Positions 48,954-57,814 are shown, counted from the first letter of the stretch. The stretch is DNA of 64,000 nt from Roseovarius pelagicus (GCF_025639885.1 NZ_CP106739.1:62001-126000), one strand, 5' to 3'. Notes: generated from the sequence alone by a model not told the origin. Translations and numbers: made by a program.

Positions 48954-49632
48954 GCGCTGCCCGCTTTCCAAGACGCTCCCGGATCGCCACGATGACGAGA
49001 GGGGTCAGCGTGAGCGCACCAAGCCCGATTGCGGCCCACGCGGCGCGCCCTGTCTCTCCGCTGACGGCCTCGTTGCCGAAATGGGCGAGAACGAAACTGG
49101 CCGGAATGATCCCGGCGAGGGTCGCCACCGCGAAGCGCCAGAAATGCAGACAACTGAGCCCGGCCGCATAGCTGACGATGTCGAATGAAATGAAGGGCAT
49201 CAACCGGCTGGCGAAGACCGTGACCGTCAGCGCATTCTGTGATCCGAGCCATCCCTTGTCCACTTTGTCGCCGAACCATCTGGTCAAGACATCACGCCCC
49301 AAATACCTTGCCAGGGTGAAGGCCACCATCGCCCCGATTTCGGCGCCGACCGCAATGTAGATGGTCCCGATCGTATGTCCGTATGCCGCGCCAGCCGCCA
49401 GAGCGATTGGCGCGCTTGGAATGGGGGAGGCGACAATCGCGAGGGCCATCAGGGCAATGACGAGGATCGGGCCCCATGCGCCTGCCCCATTCACCCAGCC
49501 GGATATGCGCGCGCCGTTCAGGTTTTCGATTTGGTCGGACAAGGGACCGATGAACAACGCCACAGCAACGACTCCAAGCGCGCCAGCGAGGACCAGTTTC
49601 GGCACCGTTCCAATCAGATTCCTGTGCGTCAT
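48946..49632 (-). CDS. TVP38/TMEM64 (DedA-like) membrane protein
   Basis: 228 residues from ATG 49632 (an ATG at 49641 is also possible). The core has SPIPSAPIALAAGAAYG near residue 70 and ARYLGRDVLTRWFG near 105, with FASRLMPFISFDIVSYAAG further on, a standard SNARE-associated/VTT domain. Such proteins move or flip lipids or affect membrane stress. It overlaps the hydrolase gene and adjoins the membrane gene upstream. Confidence 0.9.
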   Translation of the reverse strand: MTHRNLIGTVPKLVLAGALGVVAVALFIGPLSDQIENLNGARISGWVNGAGAWGPILVIALMALAIVASPIPSAPIALAAGAAYGHTIGTIYIAVGAEIGAMVAFTLARYLGRDVLTRWFGDKVDKGWLGSQNALTVTVFASRLMPFISFDIVSYAAGLSCLHFWRFAVATLAGIIPASFVLAHFGNEAVSGETGRAAWAAIGLGALTLTPLVIVAIRERLGKRAAHD

Positions 49633-49642
49633 GTGGCCCATC

Positions 49643-50071
49643 TCATGGCAGATAGAGACCGAAGAGAAATTCAGCTGCGAGCAGATCGCAACTGACACAG
49701 AGCGGGACATACCAGTCCGGAACCGGCGCGCCGAATGCGCTATTATGGTGCAGAAGATCCCAGACTGCATGTGCGGCAAGCCCCAACGTCAAGGCAAGCG
49801 GGATCCAGAGTAACCCGGCAAGTGCTACAACCGCATAGAATACGGCACCCCCGAGTTCCAAACAGAAGGTCGCCATTGATCTGGTCGAGGCGCCAAAGCC
49901 GATATAGGCCCCGCCGATCAATGCAAGCGTCAATGCGGCAATCGTCACCAAGGCCTCTTCGGTCACCCACAGGTGGATCAGCGCAAAGATAATGAACAGA
50001 CCCGCAACAACGGCGCTTGGTCCTAACTTCGTAGTAACGAGCCGCTTGGTCTGTGATCCAGCGTTCGACAT
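49643..50071 (-). CDS. Unknown four-helix membrane protein
   Basis: 142 residues from ATG 50071 (GGAAGG eight bases upstream). Four hydrophobic helices; the loop AHAVWDLLHHNSAFGAPVPDWY followed by CVSCDLLAAEF carries His, Asp and Cys residues that could bind metal. DUF6010-like at best. First gene of the CueR-type operon ending in lgt. Confidence 0.7.
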   Translation of the reverse strand: MSNAGSQTKRLVTTKLGPSAVVAGLFIIFALIHLWVTEEALVTIAALTLALIGGAYIGFGASTRSMATFCLELGGAVFYAVVALAGLLWIPLALTLGLAAHAVWDLLHHNSAFGAPVPDWYVPLCVSCDLLAAEFLFGLYLP

Positions 50072-50118
50072 GCTGCGTGCCTTCCGTGCCCAGCCGGTTT
50101 CATGTTCGATTCCCTCCA

Positions 50119-50149
50119 TCTCTAATGGTTCCAGTAGATGGAATGTCAA
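50119..50149 (-). promoter_or_regulatory. CueR-type promoter of the lgt operon
   Basis: On the minus strand: TTGACA, a 19-base spacer with the dyad TTCCATCTACTGGAA, then TAGAGA (weak -10). It drives five genes ending in lgt. Confidence 0.72.
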
Positions 50150-50294
50150 GCCATTGTCGAGGTGCCATCCTTCACGCGGTGTCAACCGTATCCAGCAACA
50201 GCATCCAGAGGCCGCCCATTCCGAAACCCATAACGCCGACCTACTGTTCCACCAATGTGGAGACGACGCCGACCAGAGGCTGGCGTCGCAGTCC

Positions 50295-50885
50295 TCAATT
50301 TTTGGTGGTGTCGTCAGCTTTGTTCATTTCAGAATCCATGCCTTGACCGCTGCCTGGCTGACCCTGCATCTGCCCCATGCCAGAGTGCATCTTCTTCATG
50401 CGCTCCATCTTCTTGGCGGGCGCGGCCATTTCATCGCTCGTGATGGCGCCGTCGCCGTCCGCATCGAGATGCTGGAAGCGGTCAACCATCTTCTCGCGGA
50501 TCATCGCGCTGTGCAGCGTCTCGAACTCAGAAATCGACAGCGTGCCGTCGCCGTCGCTATCGTACTCAGTCAGCTTGGCCTGCATCTGCGTGCGCATCTC
50601 CTGCGGCGTCACATTGCCGTCACCGTCGGCATCGAGCATCTGCATCATGGTGCCGTCCATCATGCCGCGGCCCATGCCGCCCATCTCGTTGCCGTGCATC
50701 CGATGCATCTTCTCCATCATGCCGGACATATCGCCCATCATGCCGGAACCGCCGCCCTGCATCATCATGCCGCCACCGTCAGATTTCGATTTTGCACCGT
50801 GGCCGTGATCGTTTTGCGCGTATGCCGCGTCGCTGAGACCGGTTGCGGCGATCAACGAGAGAACGAGAGTGAAACGTTGTGACAT
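50295..50885 (-). CDS. Met-rich EF-hand periplasmic protein
   Basis: 196 residues with a signal peptide to about residue 23. A Met/Gly-rich N-terminal half (MMMQGGGSGMMGDMSGMMEKM...) looks like a Cu(I)-binding region. Three EF-hand loops follow: DADGDGNVTPQE, DSDGDGTLSISE and DADGDGAITSDE, then a second Met-rich tail. Ca2+ and copper binding on one chain would be unusual. It is a monocistronic gene; the 223 bases between it and the lgt operon hold no other gene I can support. Confidence 0.85.
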   Translation of the reverse strand: MSQRFTLVLSLIAATGLSDAAYAQNDHGHGAKSKSDGGGMMMQGGGSGMMGDMSGMMEKMHRMHGNEMGGMGRGMMDGTMMQMLDADGDGNVTPQEMRTQMQAKLTEYDSDGDGTLSISEFETLHSAMIREKMVDRFQHLDADGDGAITSDEMAAPAKKMERMKKMHSGMGQMQGQPGSGQGMDSEMNKADDTTKN

Positions 50886-50981
50886 TGGAGCGTTCCTTTA
50901 TTTCCGAATTGGGGGATTGTTGTAGCAGGATAGCGCCGCCCACAGAACAGGCCCGAGCGATCCCTTGATGTATTTCCTGTA

Positions 50982-51015
50982 GGGGCAGCCACAGGACATG
51001 GACCTGAGCTGCCCC
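50982..51015. terminator. Hairpin between two convergent-side genes
   Basis: GGGGCAGC and GCTGCCCC pair as an 8-bp stem around an 18-base loop, downstream of the gene at 51072. Probable terminator, but no T-run. Confidence 0.45.
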
Positions 51016-51071
51016 CGGCCGAGACTGTCAGCGCAATGAATCCGCGCCAGGCGAACCCGTGCTCACAGTGC

Positions 51072-51371
51072 TCAGCGATCGTTGCCGGCCTCAGACGGAA
51101 GCGGCCCGCTCATTTGGTTGCCGGAGGTGTTGAGGCCGGAATTGTACGACGTGCCCCGGTGAACATCGGTGCCCTTTTTCGGAATGAGCGTACCGTCGCT
51201 GTATCGGTCGATGTGTTGCACACCGTCATTTGTCGACGAGGTTGCGTTGGCAGCATTGTTCGTTTCCGGCAACTCGTGGTGACCGGTCACGAAGCCGGTA
51301 TTTGCTTGGGCGACCGCCCCGGCGGAAATGGCACTGACAAGTGCGAGGGCCTGCATGATATTGCGCTTCAT
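51072..51371 (-). CDS. Periplasmic protein with FVTGHHELP motif
   Basis: 99 residues; signal peptide to about residue 23. The mature protein starts NTGFVTGHHELPETNN, nearly the same as the EF-hand protein at 27629-27901, then diverges into a polar tail (DVHRGTSYNSGLNTSG). ATG 51371 has AAGGAA upstream. It is divergent from the two-component genes and has a regulator box at 51451-51466. Function unknown. Confidence 0.8.
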   Translation of the reverse strand: MKRNIMQALALVSAISAGAVAQANTGFVTGHHELPETNNAANATSSTNDGVQHIDRYSDGTLIPKKGTDVHRGTSYNSGLNTSGNQMSGPLPSEAGNDR

Positions 51372-51450
51372 TTTGAAGGTTCCTTTTTTGTTGTCGTGAT
51401 GCCAATATGGCAAGTCGGCCCAAGACCACAATCGCCCTGCCAAGCCGGAT

Positions 51451-51466
51451 TGTATCGGTCTGTCAC
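51451..51466 (-). promoter_or_regulatory. Direct-repeat regulator box before the FVTGHHELP gene
   Basis: On the minus strand GTGACAGACCGATACA, the same two-half-site design at 10-base spacing, oriented toward the gene at 51371. Confidence 0.6.
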
Positions 51467-51513
51467 ACAAGAGCTACATGATACCTTTCGTTACATTTTT
51501 CAGGCAATTAACG

Positions 51514-51529
51514 GATACAAGCTGATACA
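51514..51529 (+). promoter_or_regulatory. Perfect direct-repeat box in the response-regulator promoter
   Basis: GATACAAGCTGATACA: an exact 6-base repeat at 10-base pitch. It overlaps the likely -10 of a promoter with TTACAT at 51491-51496 and a 17-base spacer, which would suit autorepression. Confidence 0.65.
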
Positions 51530-51550
51530 GAAGATGGCTATTGTCGCCGG

Positions 51551-52273
51551 ATGACCGAGATGCCCCATATCCTCGTCGTTGACGACAGCCTGGAAATCCG
51601 CAACGCCGTTTCGCGCTATCTCGAGAAGAACGGGATGCGGGTGAGCAAGGCCGAGGATGCCATCGAAATGGATGCGCACTTGGCCAAGGGGCGCTTTGAC
51701 CTTATCGTACTGGACGTGATGATGCCCGGCGAAGACGGTCTTTCTGTTTGCCGACGTTTGACATCGAACGGAACGATCCCGGTACTGATGCTCACGGCGC
51801 TGGGAGAAGAGATGGATCGTATCGTTGGCCTGGAAATTGGAGCGGACGATTACCTGGCCAAACCGTTCAATCCACGCGAGTTGCTCGCGCGCGTGAAGGC
51901 CATATTGCGGCGCGCCTCCCGCACCGTGACGCACGGGGGCAAGTTGACCGGCCGCCGGGTCAAATTCGGCCACCAGACACTCGACACGGACAGGTCCAGC
52001 CTGGTCGACGAAAGCGGTCACGAGGAAACACTCACGACCTCTGAATTCAAACTCCTCACTGTGCTTTTGGAGAGACCGCGTCTGGTGCTGAGCCGCGATC
52101 AACTGCTGGACTTGACGTCGGGAAGAACGCCCAATCTCTTCGACAGAACGATCGACAACCAGATCAGCCGCTTGCGCCGCAAGGTCGAAACCGACCCCAT
52201 GCGCCCGAAACTCATCACAACGGTACGAGGAGGCGGCTATTGTCTGGCTACCAACGTCCAGGAACTGGAGTGA
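51551..52273 (+). CDS. OmpR-family response regulator
   Basis: 240 residues. Receiver domain with acidic pair VVDDSLE near residue 10, phospho-acceptor Asp in LIVLDVMMPGEDG near 55, LTALG near 83 and Lys in DDYLAKPF near 105. The C-terminal winged helix (about 135-235) has RTIDNQISRLRRKVE and TVRGGGYCL. It partners the kinase whose ATG overlaps its stop. The direct-repeat boxes in this window fit the tandem binding of OmpR-type dimers. Confidence 0.95.
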   Translation: MTEMPHILVVDDSLEIRNAVSRYLEKNGMRVSKAEDAIEMDAHLAKGRFDLIVLDVMMPGEDGLSVCRRLTSNGTIPVLMLTALGEEMDRIVGLEIGADDYLAKPFNPRELLARVKAILRRASRTVTHGGKLTGRRVKFGHQTLDTDRSSLVDESGHEETLTTSEFKLLTVLLERPRLVLSRDQLLDLTSGRTPNLFDRTIDNQISRLRRKVETDPMRPKLITTVRGGGYCLATNVQELE

Positions 52274-53679
52274 TGGTACGCTTGCTCGACAGCCTCCGCG
52301 GTCAGTTGTTTCTGCTGATCATCTGCGCATTGGCTGTAGCACAGGCAATCAGCCTTTGGCTTTTCGTAGATGAACGCGGGTTGGCAGTCCGTGCCGCGCT
52401 CGGATCCGAGGCGGCAGGCCGGGCGGCGAATGTAGCCCGCCTCATAGAAGAAGCGCCGGTCGAATTACAGGATTCCATCCTGCGGGCGGCGGATTCGCCC
52501 CTGGTCCGATTTGACATCACCGACCAACCGTCCGTGGATCACACGAACCACATGGGCGGTGGCAGCGTCGAAGCGCGTATCCGGGCGCTGCTGGGGCCGG
52601 ATGACGACCGTGAGATCAGGATCGAATTGCATGAGGCAGAAGGGGACCTCATGCCGTTGGCTCACATGTCGGACGGTGGGGGAACCACGCATCTCAGGAT
52701 GATGAAGGATGGCCTGTCGACCATTGAGATGACGCTTTCGGTGGCATTGGGAGACGGCCGGTGGCTGAACGTCGACACTCGGTTCCATCGTCCACCGTTA
52801 CAATGGCCCATCATTTCGACCTTGAGCTTCGGAATCACCGCAGCGATAGTTCTGATCGCGGTATTCTGGTTTCTGTTGAGCCGCTTGACAGGACCGTTAA
52901 GAAGGGTCGCGGGCGCAGCCGAAAGGTTTGGGCGGGGTGACGCAGGTGAGCCCCTGCCCTTGACCGGTCCCAAAGAGGTGCGAGACCTGATCGCGACATT
53001 CAATGCCATGCAGAACAGACTGACCCGCCATATGGCGGACCGGACGCGTGTGCTGGCCGCTCTCGGGCATGACCTGCGCTCTCCCCTGACCGCATTGCGC
53101 GTTCATGCAGAGCTGGTCGATCAAGACGAAATTCGCGACAGTCTAGTTTCGTCCATCGAGGAAATGCAGGAGATGGTCGAAACGACCCTGGCCTTCGCAC
53201 ACGGCATGGCGACGTCCGAGGAGCCGCAGATCGTCGATATTCGTTTTTTTCTCGGGAAACTTCAGCAAGACATGCTGGGCACCTTCCAGATCGAAGACGG
53301 AAATGAGATATTCCTGAGGTTACGCCCCAACGCGATGCGACGCGCCCTGCGAAACCTGATCGAGAATGCGCTGCGATACGGCGACAGCGCCAGTCTGTCT
53401 TTTGAGCGCGTTGAAGATGATCTTTTCATCAGGATCACCGATGACGGGCCGGGTATCCCGGAGGCCGATCTCGGCCGCGTCTTCGAGCCGTTCTTCCGAT
53501 TAGAACAATCGAGATCGCGCAACACTGGCGGCACAGGTCTGGGCCTGTCGATCGCAAGAACGATTGTCCGGGCGCATGGTGGTGACGTATCGCTGAGCAA
53601 CCGCGCGGCAAGAGGGCTGCTTGCAACGGTCATTCTTCCCATCGCAAGCGACGCAATCCCGCAGGTCAGCAAACCCTAG
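52273..53679 (+). CDS. Sensor histidine kinase
   Basis: 468 residues from ATG 52273 (TGATG overlap). Two membrane helices (about 10-28 and 178-200) bracket a periplasmic sensor region holding NHMGG and PLAHMSDGGGTTHLRMM, whose His/Met residues could bind copper. HAMP (about 200-250), HisKA with phospho-His in ALGHDLRSPLTAL near 266, and HATPase motifs NLIENALRYG, DDGPGIP and GGTGLGLSIA follow. Copper sensing is inferred from context and the Met/His-rich loop. Confidence 0.93.
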   Translation: MVRLLDSLRGQLFLLIICALAVAQAISLWLFVDERGLAVRAALGSEAAGRAANVARLIEEAPVELQDSILRAADSPLVRFDITDQPSVDHTNHMGGGSVEARIRALLGPDDDREIRIELHEAEGDLMPLAHMSDGGGTTHLRMMKDGLSTIEMTLSVALGDGRWLNVDTRFHRPPLQWPIISTLSFGITAAIVLIAVFWFLLSRLTGPLRRVAGAAERFGRGDAGEPLPLTGPKEVRDLIATFNAMQNRLTRHMADRTRVLAALGHDLRSPLTALRVHAELVDQDEIRDSLVSSIEEMQEMVETTLAFAHGMATSEEPQIVDIRFFLGKLQQDMLGTFQIEDGNEIFLRLRPNAMRRALRNLIENALRYGDSASLSFERVEDDLFIRITDDGPGIPEADLGRVFEPFFRLEQSRSRNTGGTGLGLSIARTIVRAHGGDVSLSNRAARGLLATVILPIASDAIPQVSKP

Positions 53680-53739
53680 GCGCGGCAACGGCACCCCAGC
53701 AGAGTCTGTATCTGTGGGATGCCATCGTTTCAGAACGTC

Positions 53740-54445
53740 TCAGAACATGATCCGTGCGCCAACGACGACGGAAAACGCATCCGTGTCCTCACCCGCAGCG
53801 CGCATCAAATCGGACGTGTCACCGAACGACTTCTCGTAATTGACGCCGACATATGGAGAAACGGCACGGTCGATCAGATCATAGCTGACGCGCGCGCCGA
53901 TCTCGAATGTCGCTCCGCCGGCCCCCTGATTTCGGGCGGTATCGTCCTTGAGCGGCAGGGTCATCTCGAAGCTGGGCGTCAGGATGAGGCGGTTCGTCAG
54001 AAGGGCCTCGTATTCCGCCTCGAACCGGAAGAAGGGATGATCCGAGACGTAAAGATCGGCGTCGATCTCGAACCATTGCGGGGCCAGACCCTTGACGCCA
54101 AGGACCGCGTTGTAGCGATCCGGCGCGCCGTCGGGCATGCTCGCCTGGACACCGATCACCCCGTCGAAGAGGGTCGAGATTGGCATTTGCAGACGCAACT
54201 GGTTTTCCAACTCCTCGTACTCGCCCGAGGATTCGCCGACTTCGCCTTCGCTGCGCCAGACAAAACGCAATTCGTCCGTGCCGGCAAGCGCGTCGAAATC
54301 CCAGACAAAGGTGTCCTCGCCCTCCGTGAAGCGGTACTCCAGTTGCTCGGCTTGGAACCCCCAGATGGTCTTTTCCGCGACCGCCGGCGTCCAGATCATG
54401 GAGGCCATGGGCCGCACCAAATACGGGCAGGTAAAGGGTTCTCAT
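53740..54445 (-). pseudogene. copB: CopB outer-membrane copper resistance protein, frameshifted in the signal peptide
   Basis: About 225 residues of a CopB beta-barrel are intact in one frame (AEKTIWGFQAEQLEYRF onward, ending VVVGARIMF). The proper start, ATG 54445 with AAGGAA upstream, gives MRTLYLPVFGAA and then is one base out of frame. Removing one base from the GGG run at 54409-54411 restores a normal signal peptide. Internal ATGs could start a protein lacking a full signal. It follows copA by 29 bases. The lesion may be real or a sequencing slip. Confidence 0.8.
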
Positions 54446-54474
54446 CGGTTCAGTTCCTTTTCTTTTATTGTCGT

Positions 54475-56168
54475 TCATGCCGGGCCGCCTTCGACGATCA
54501 CCTTGCGGAACATGCCCGCTTCCGCGTGGTAGGACAGAAGACAGTGAAAGGCCCATTGGCCCGTCGCATCGACCTCGGTTTCGGTATAGACGGTGGTGCC
54601 CGGTGCGATACTGACAGTGTGCTTGATCGGGTCCCACTTGCCCTTGCCGGTGTCGAGGATCGACCACATCCCGTGCAGGTGCATCGGGTGCGACATCATC
54701 GTTTCATTGACGAACTTGAAGCGGACACGCTCGCCATATTTCGGGCGGATCGGTTCGGCATCGTCCATCTTGACGTCGTTGATCGACCAGATATAGCGCT
54801 CCATGTTGCCGGTCAGGCGCAGCTCTATCGTGCGGGTCGCCGGGCGATCGCGGTAGAGCGGCGCGCGGGCACGCAGATCGTTGTAGTACAGAAATTTGCC
54901 ACCGTTCGCTGCGGTCGGGATCAGACCGCTTCGCGGTGCGTAGAATTCACCCGGCTTGCTGCCTCGCGCGCGCTATGGGTCATGCCGACCATCTTCTTTT
55001 TGCCGGATTCTGCGGGTTTGGTACCGCCCGACATATCCATCTGGCTGTGATCCACGCCTTGGGAAGACATGGTGCTATGATCCATACCAGCCATGTCCAT
55101 GCTGTCCATCATGCCGCCCATGTCCGCCATCGTCAGAAGCGGTTCGGGACGCATCCGCGGCACCAGACCGGCCCACCCCTGTTGGGGCGACAGCGAACCA
55201 CGCACCATCGCCGTGCGGCCCATCGACTCGGCTATGATGCCATATTCCTTGGCTTCGCGCGGCTCGACGATCACGTCATAGGTTTCGGCCACCGAGATCC
55301 GCAGTTCGTCCACCGTCACCGGCGTGACGTCGTTACCATCGGCTTGAACGACGGTCATTTTCAGCCCCGGGATGCGAACGTCGAAATAGGCCATCGCGGA
55401 AGAGTTGATCAGCCGCAGCCGCACCTTCTCGCCTGGATTGAAGAGACCGGTCCAGTTCTGCCGCGTGCCCATACCATTGATCAGGGGTGCGAAACCCTGC
55501 ACGTCTTCGATGTCGGTCGGCATCATGCGCATCCTGCCCCACGTCGCCCGGTCCTGAAGGGCTTGTTTGAAGCCGTCTGCACGAGAGTCGCGCACCAAAT
55601 CCTCCAGCGTGCGCTCCGAGCGGTTGTAGTAGTCGGCGGACATCTTGAGATTGCGGAAAACTCGGTTTCCGGTGTGCGGATGCTTGTCGGTCAACTGCAC
55701 GACATAATCGCGGTCCACGCGCACCTTCTCGCCACCTTTCGGTTCGATCACGATCGCGCCGTAAGCTCCATCGGGTTCCTGAAAGCCGGAGTGACTGTGG
55801 AACCAGTACGTGCCGGCCTGAACGATGGGAAAGCGGTAGGTGAAAGTCGCACCTGGTTCGATCCCGTTGAAGCTGATGCCCGGGACGCCATCCTGACGAA
55901 ACGGGACGATCAACCCGTGCCAGTGAATCGAAGTGCTTTCGCGCAGATTGTTCCTGACGTTGATTGTGACCTGCTCGCCTTCCTTGAAGCGCAGCATGGT
56001 CGGGCTCTGCCTGTTGTTGTAACCGATGCCGGATTTCTTGAATTCGCCAGTGTCGATGCTAATGTGGTCGACGCTTATGTCATATGTGCCCGCAAAGGCA
56101 CTGATCCCGCCTGCGGCGGAAAAGACGGCAGCCCAAAGGGCCGTTTTGAGAAGGCGTATGGGTTTCAT
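54475..56168 (-). pseudogene. copA: CopA/PcoA multicopper oxidase, frameshifted
   Basis: The start at 56168 has AAAGGA six bases upstream. The first 414 or so codons cover cupredoxin domains 1-2: HWHGLIV near residue 81, HSHSGFQEP near 124, and a Met-rich insert (MDMAGMDHSTM, QMDMSG). Near 54965 the frame is lost and continues in another phase with GEFYAP, LRLTGNMERYIWS, HPMHLHG and HCLLSYHAEAGMF, the missing third domain. Deleting one CG from the CGCGCGCGC run restores the whole protein. It would oxidise Cu(I) in the periplasm. Confidence 0.85.
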
Positions 56169-56344
56169 ATCCATTCCTTTCGTGATGGGTGAGTAACGCA
56201 ACGCATCAGCTATGCGCCGCAGAGACGATGTCGAAAATCGAAAGTCTTGCCGCCATCGGGGTGCATTTGCCTTGATGGACAACGCGATGAGGACAGCACG
56301 CACCTGTCCGAGCCCCGCCACGCGCGAGCACGAGGTGACCCATG

Positions 56345-56680
56345 TCAGGCTCGCGGCGGTGGTATCTCGCTGATGGGGAACGCGGTGTAAAATTCGCTGA
56401 AATCCTCGCCGAAAACCGCAGATGTCTGAGTGCTGGTGCGTCTGGACTGTCCGTGTTCAGCCGAGATAAACGAGGAACAGTGACCCGCCATCGCAGCGCA
56501 GTTCGCATCCTCAGCTGCGGTGCCGGTCAAATCACAGTCGGCATCGGGCCCAGTGATATCCCGCGCCAGATCATACACTCCAGGATCGGAACCGGCGAAG
56601 GACACATGTGGAAACCCCGCAGCCGAAAGTACGGCCAGCGTGAGCAGCAACGCGCAAAATGTGTGAAGCCAGTGTCTCAT
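56345..56680 (-). CDS. Small exported Cys-containing protein, DUF2946-like
   Basis: 111 residues with a signal peptide to about residue 29. Four cysteines (DADCDL, DANCAAMAGHCSSF) and a conserved-looking C-terminal PPPRA. Such small proteins commonly precede copA-copB operons. Function unknown; a looser relative is at 3117. Confidence 0.65.
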   Translation of the reverse strand: MRHWLHTFCALLLTLAVLSAAGFPHVSFAGSDPGVYDLARDITGPDADCDLTGTAAEDANCAAMAGHCSSFISAEHGQSRRTSTQTSAVFGEDFSEFYTAFPISEIPPPRA

Positions 56681-56747
56681 ATCACCTCAATTTGGGCCAG
56701 TGTGCCTCGGCAGTGAAAACCTCTGCCATAGCAGCCAAAAACGCAAG

Positions 56748-56763
56748 CTTACATTCCGATACA
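56748..56763 (+). promoter_or_regulatory. Direct-repeat regulator box before the cupredoxin gene
   Basis: CTTACATTCCGATACA, 10-base pitch, 21 bases upstream of the -35 of the CueR-type promoter at 56785. Confidence 0.6.
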
Positions 56764-56784
56764 ATATAGTAGCCTCCCGTGGCC

Positions 56785-56815
56785 TTGACCCTCCAGCACT
56801 GGAATGCCCTTGTTC
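56785..56815 (+). promoter_or_regulatory. CueR-type promoter of the cupredoxin gene
   Basis: TTGACC, 19-base spacer with CCTCCAGCACTGGAATG, then TTGTTC (weak -10). Confidence 0.7.
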
Positions 56816-56890
56816 TGTGCCATCGACCCTCTGCTCTCTCGAAAGATGATCCTCATTTTCCGGGTTCCGAAACAAACCAAGGATACAAAC

Positions 56891-57406
56891 ATGAAACCGA
56901 CGACAATCATCACTGCAACGATCCTCACCCTGTCTTTTGCGACCCAGTCGACGGCGGGTGCGGGACATGGCGATGGCACATCGATTGGAATGCCCGGAAG
57001 TGCCGAAAACGTGGATCGAGTGATCGAGGTCAGCATGGACGAGATGAAGTTCGAACCGAGCCGCATCTCGGTTGAAGAGGGCGAGACCATCAAGTTTGTG
57101 GTCAGCAACGACGGAAACCTCGTCCACGAGTTCAACCTCGGCACTCCCGAGACTTGGAAGGGTCACAAGGGCGAAATGATGAAGATGCTCAAGACCGGCA
57201 TGATGACCATGAAAAAGGTAAACCACGCGAAGATGATGGACGCTGGAATGATGCATGACGACGCGAGCAGCGTCCTGCTCGAACCGGGTCAGACAGCCGA
57301 GGTCATCTGGACCTTCTCCGAAACCACCGAAATGGGCTTTGCCTGTAACGTGCCCGGACACCGCGAAGCTGGCATGGTCGGCGACGTCAAATTCCAAGGT
57401 CACTAA
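56891..57406 (+). CDS. Cupredoxin domain protein
   Basis: 171 residues from ATG 56891; signal peptide to about residue 23. Blue-copper ligands in VHEFNLG and ACNVPGHREAGM. A Met/Lys-rich insert (EMMKMLKTGMMTMKKVNHAKMMDAGMMH, about residues 95-122, quoted here in part) lies between strands and could bind Cu(I). It is the third cupredoxin of this type in the window. The gene sits behind both a CueR-type promoter and a regulator box. Confidence 0.9.
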   Translation: MKPTTIITATILTLSFATQSTAGAGHGDGTSIGMPGSAENVDRVIEVSMDEMKFEPSRISVEEGETIKFVVSNDGNLVHEFNLGTPETWKGHKGEMMKMLKTGMMTMKKVNHAKMMDAGMMHDDASSVLLEPGQTAEVIWTFSETTEMGFACNVPGHREAGMVGDVKFQGH

Positions 57407-57421
57407 CTTCGTCTGAAGGTC

Positions 57422-57441
57422 AAAGGGGGCCTACGCCCCTT
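57422..57441 (+). terminator. Short G-C hairpin after the cupredoxin gene
   Basis: AAGGGG / CCCCTT stem around a 7-base loop, 16 bases past the stop; no T-run. Possibly an attenuator before the SHOCT gene. Confidence 0.45.
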
Positions 57442-57493
57442 GCATAGCGAGCCGTTGATTGTTTCGGCGGCTTGCCAGCAAAGAGAGGTCGAC

Positions 57494-57814
57494 ATGAAAA
57501 AGTTCACATTGCCAGTGATTTCATTCTCCGCGGTGTCCTTCGCCACTGCCGCATTAGCCACGCCGGAGGGCGATGGGACCGCAGGATACAGCCATATGAT
57601 GTGGAACGGCGGCCACGGGCTGTGGGGTGGCCTGATGATGGTGGTGTTTTGGGGTCTGATCATTGGATTGATCGTGCTCGCCGCGCGCGGTTATTCGGCG
57701 CGATCCGATAACGTGCCGCGCCCGGGCGCTCTGGATGTGCTTCAGGAGCGATACGCCAGGGGCGAGATAGATGAGGACGAATACGATCGCCGAAAGGCAA
57801 AGCTGCAAGACTGA
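57494..57814 (+). CDS. SHOCT-domain membrane protein
   Basis: 106 residues: signal or first helix (about 5-22), a second helix (about 42-65), then a C-terminal SHOCT domain (ALDVLQERYARGEIDEDEYDRRKAKLQD, residues about 78-105, quoted in part). The loop MMWNGGHGLWGG is typical of the SHOCT proteins found near copper genes. ATG 57494 was chosen over the TTG of a longer frame. Confidence 0.85.
   Translation: MKKFTLPVISFSAVSFATAALATPEGDGTAGYSHMMWNGGHGLWGGLMMVVFWGLIIGLIVLAARGYSARSDNVPRPGALDVLQERYARGEIDEDEYDRRKAKLQD

Noticed and set aside
50165..50230. Short minus-strand frame starting MGFGMGGLWMLL
   Set aside because: Only 19 residues before a stop. It could be a scrap of a SHOCT-type copper protein, but too short to call.
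54936..56192. 418-residue plus-strand frame opposite copA
   Set aside because: His/Arg-rich shadow of the multicopper oxidase; no signal, no motif.
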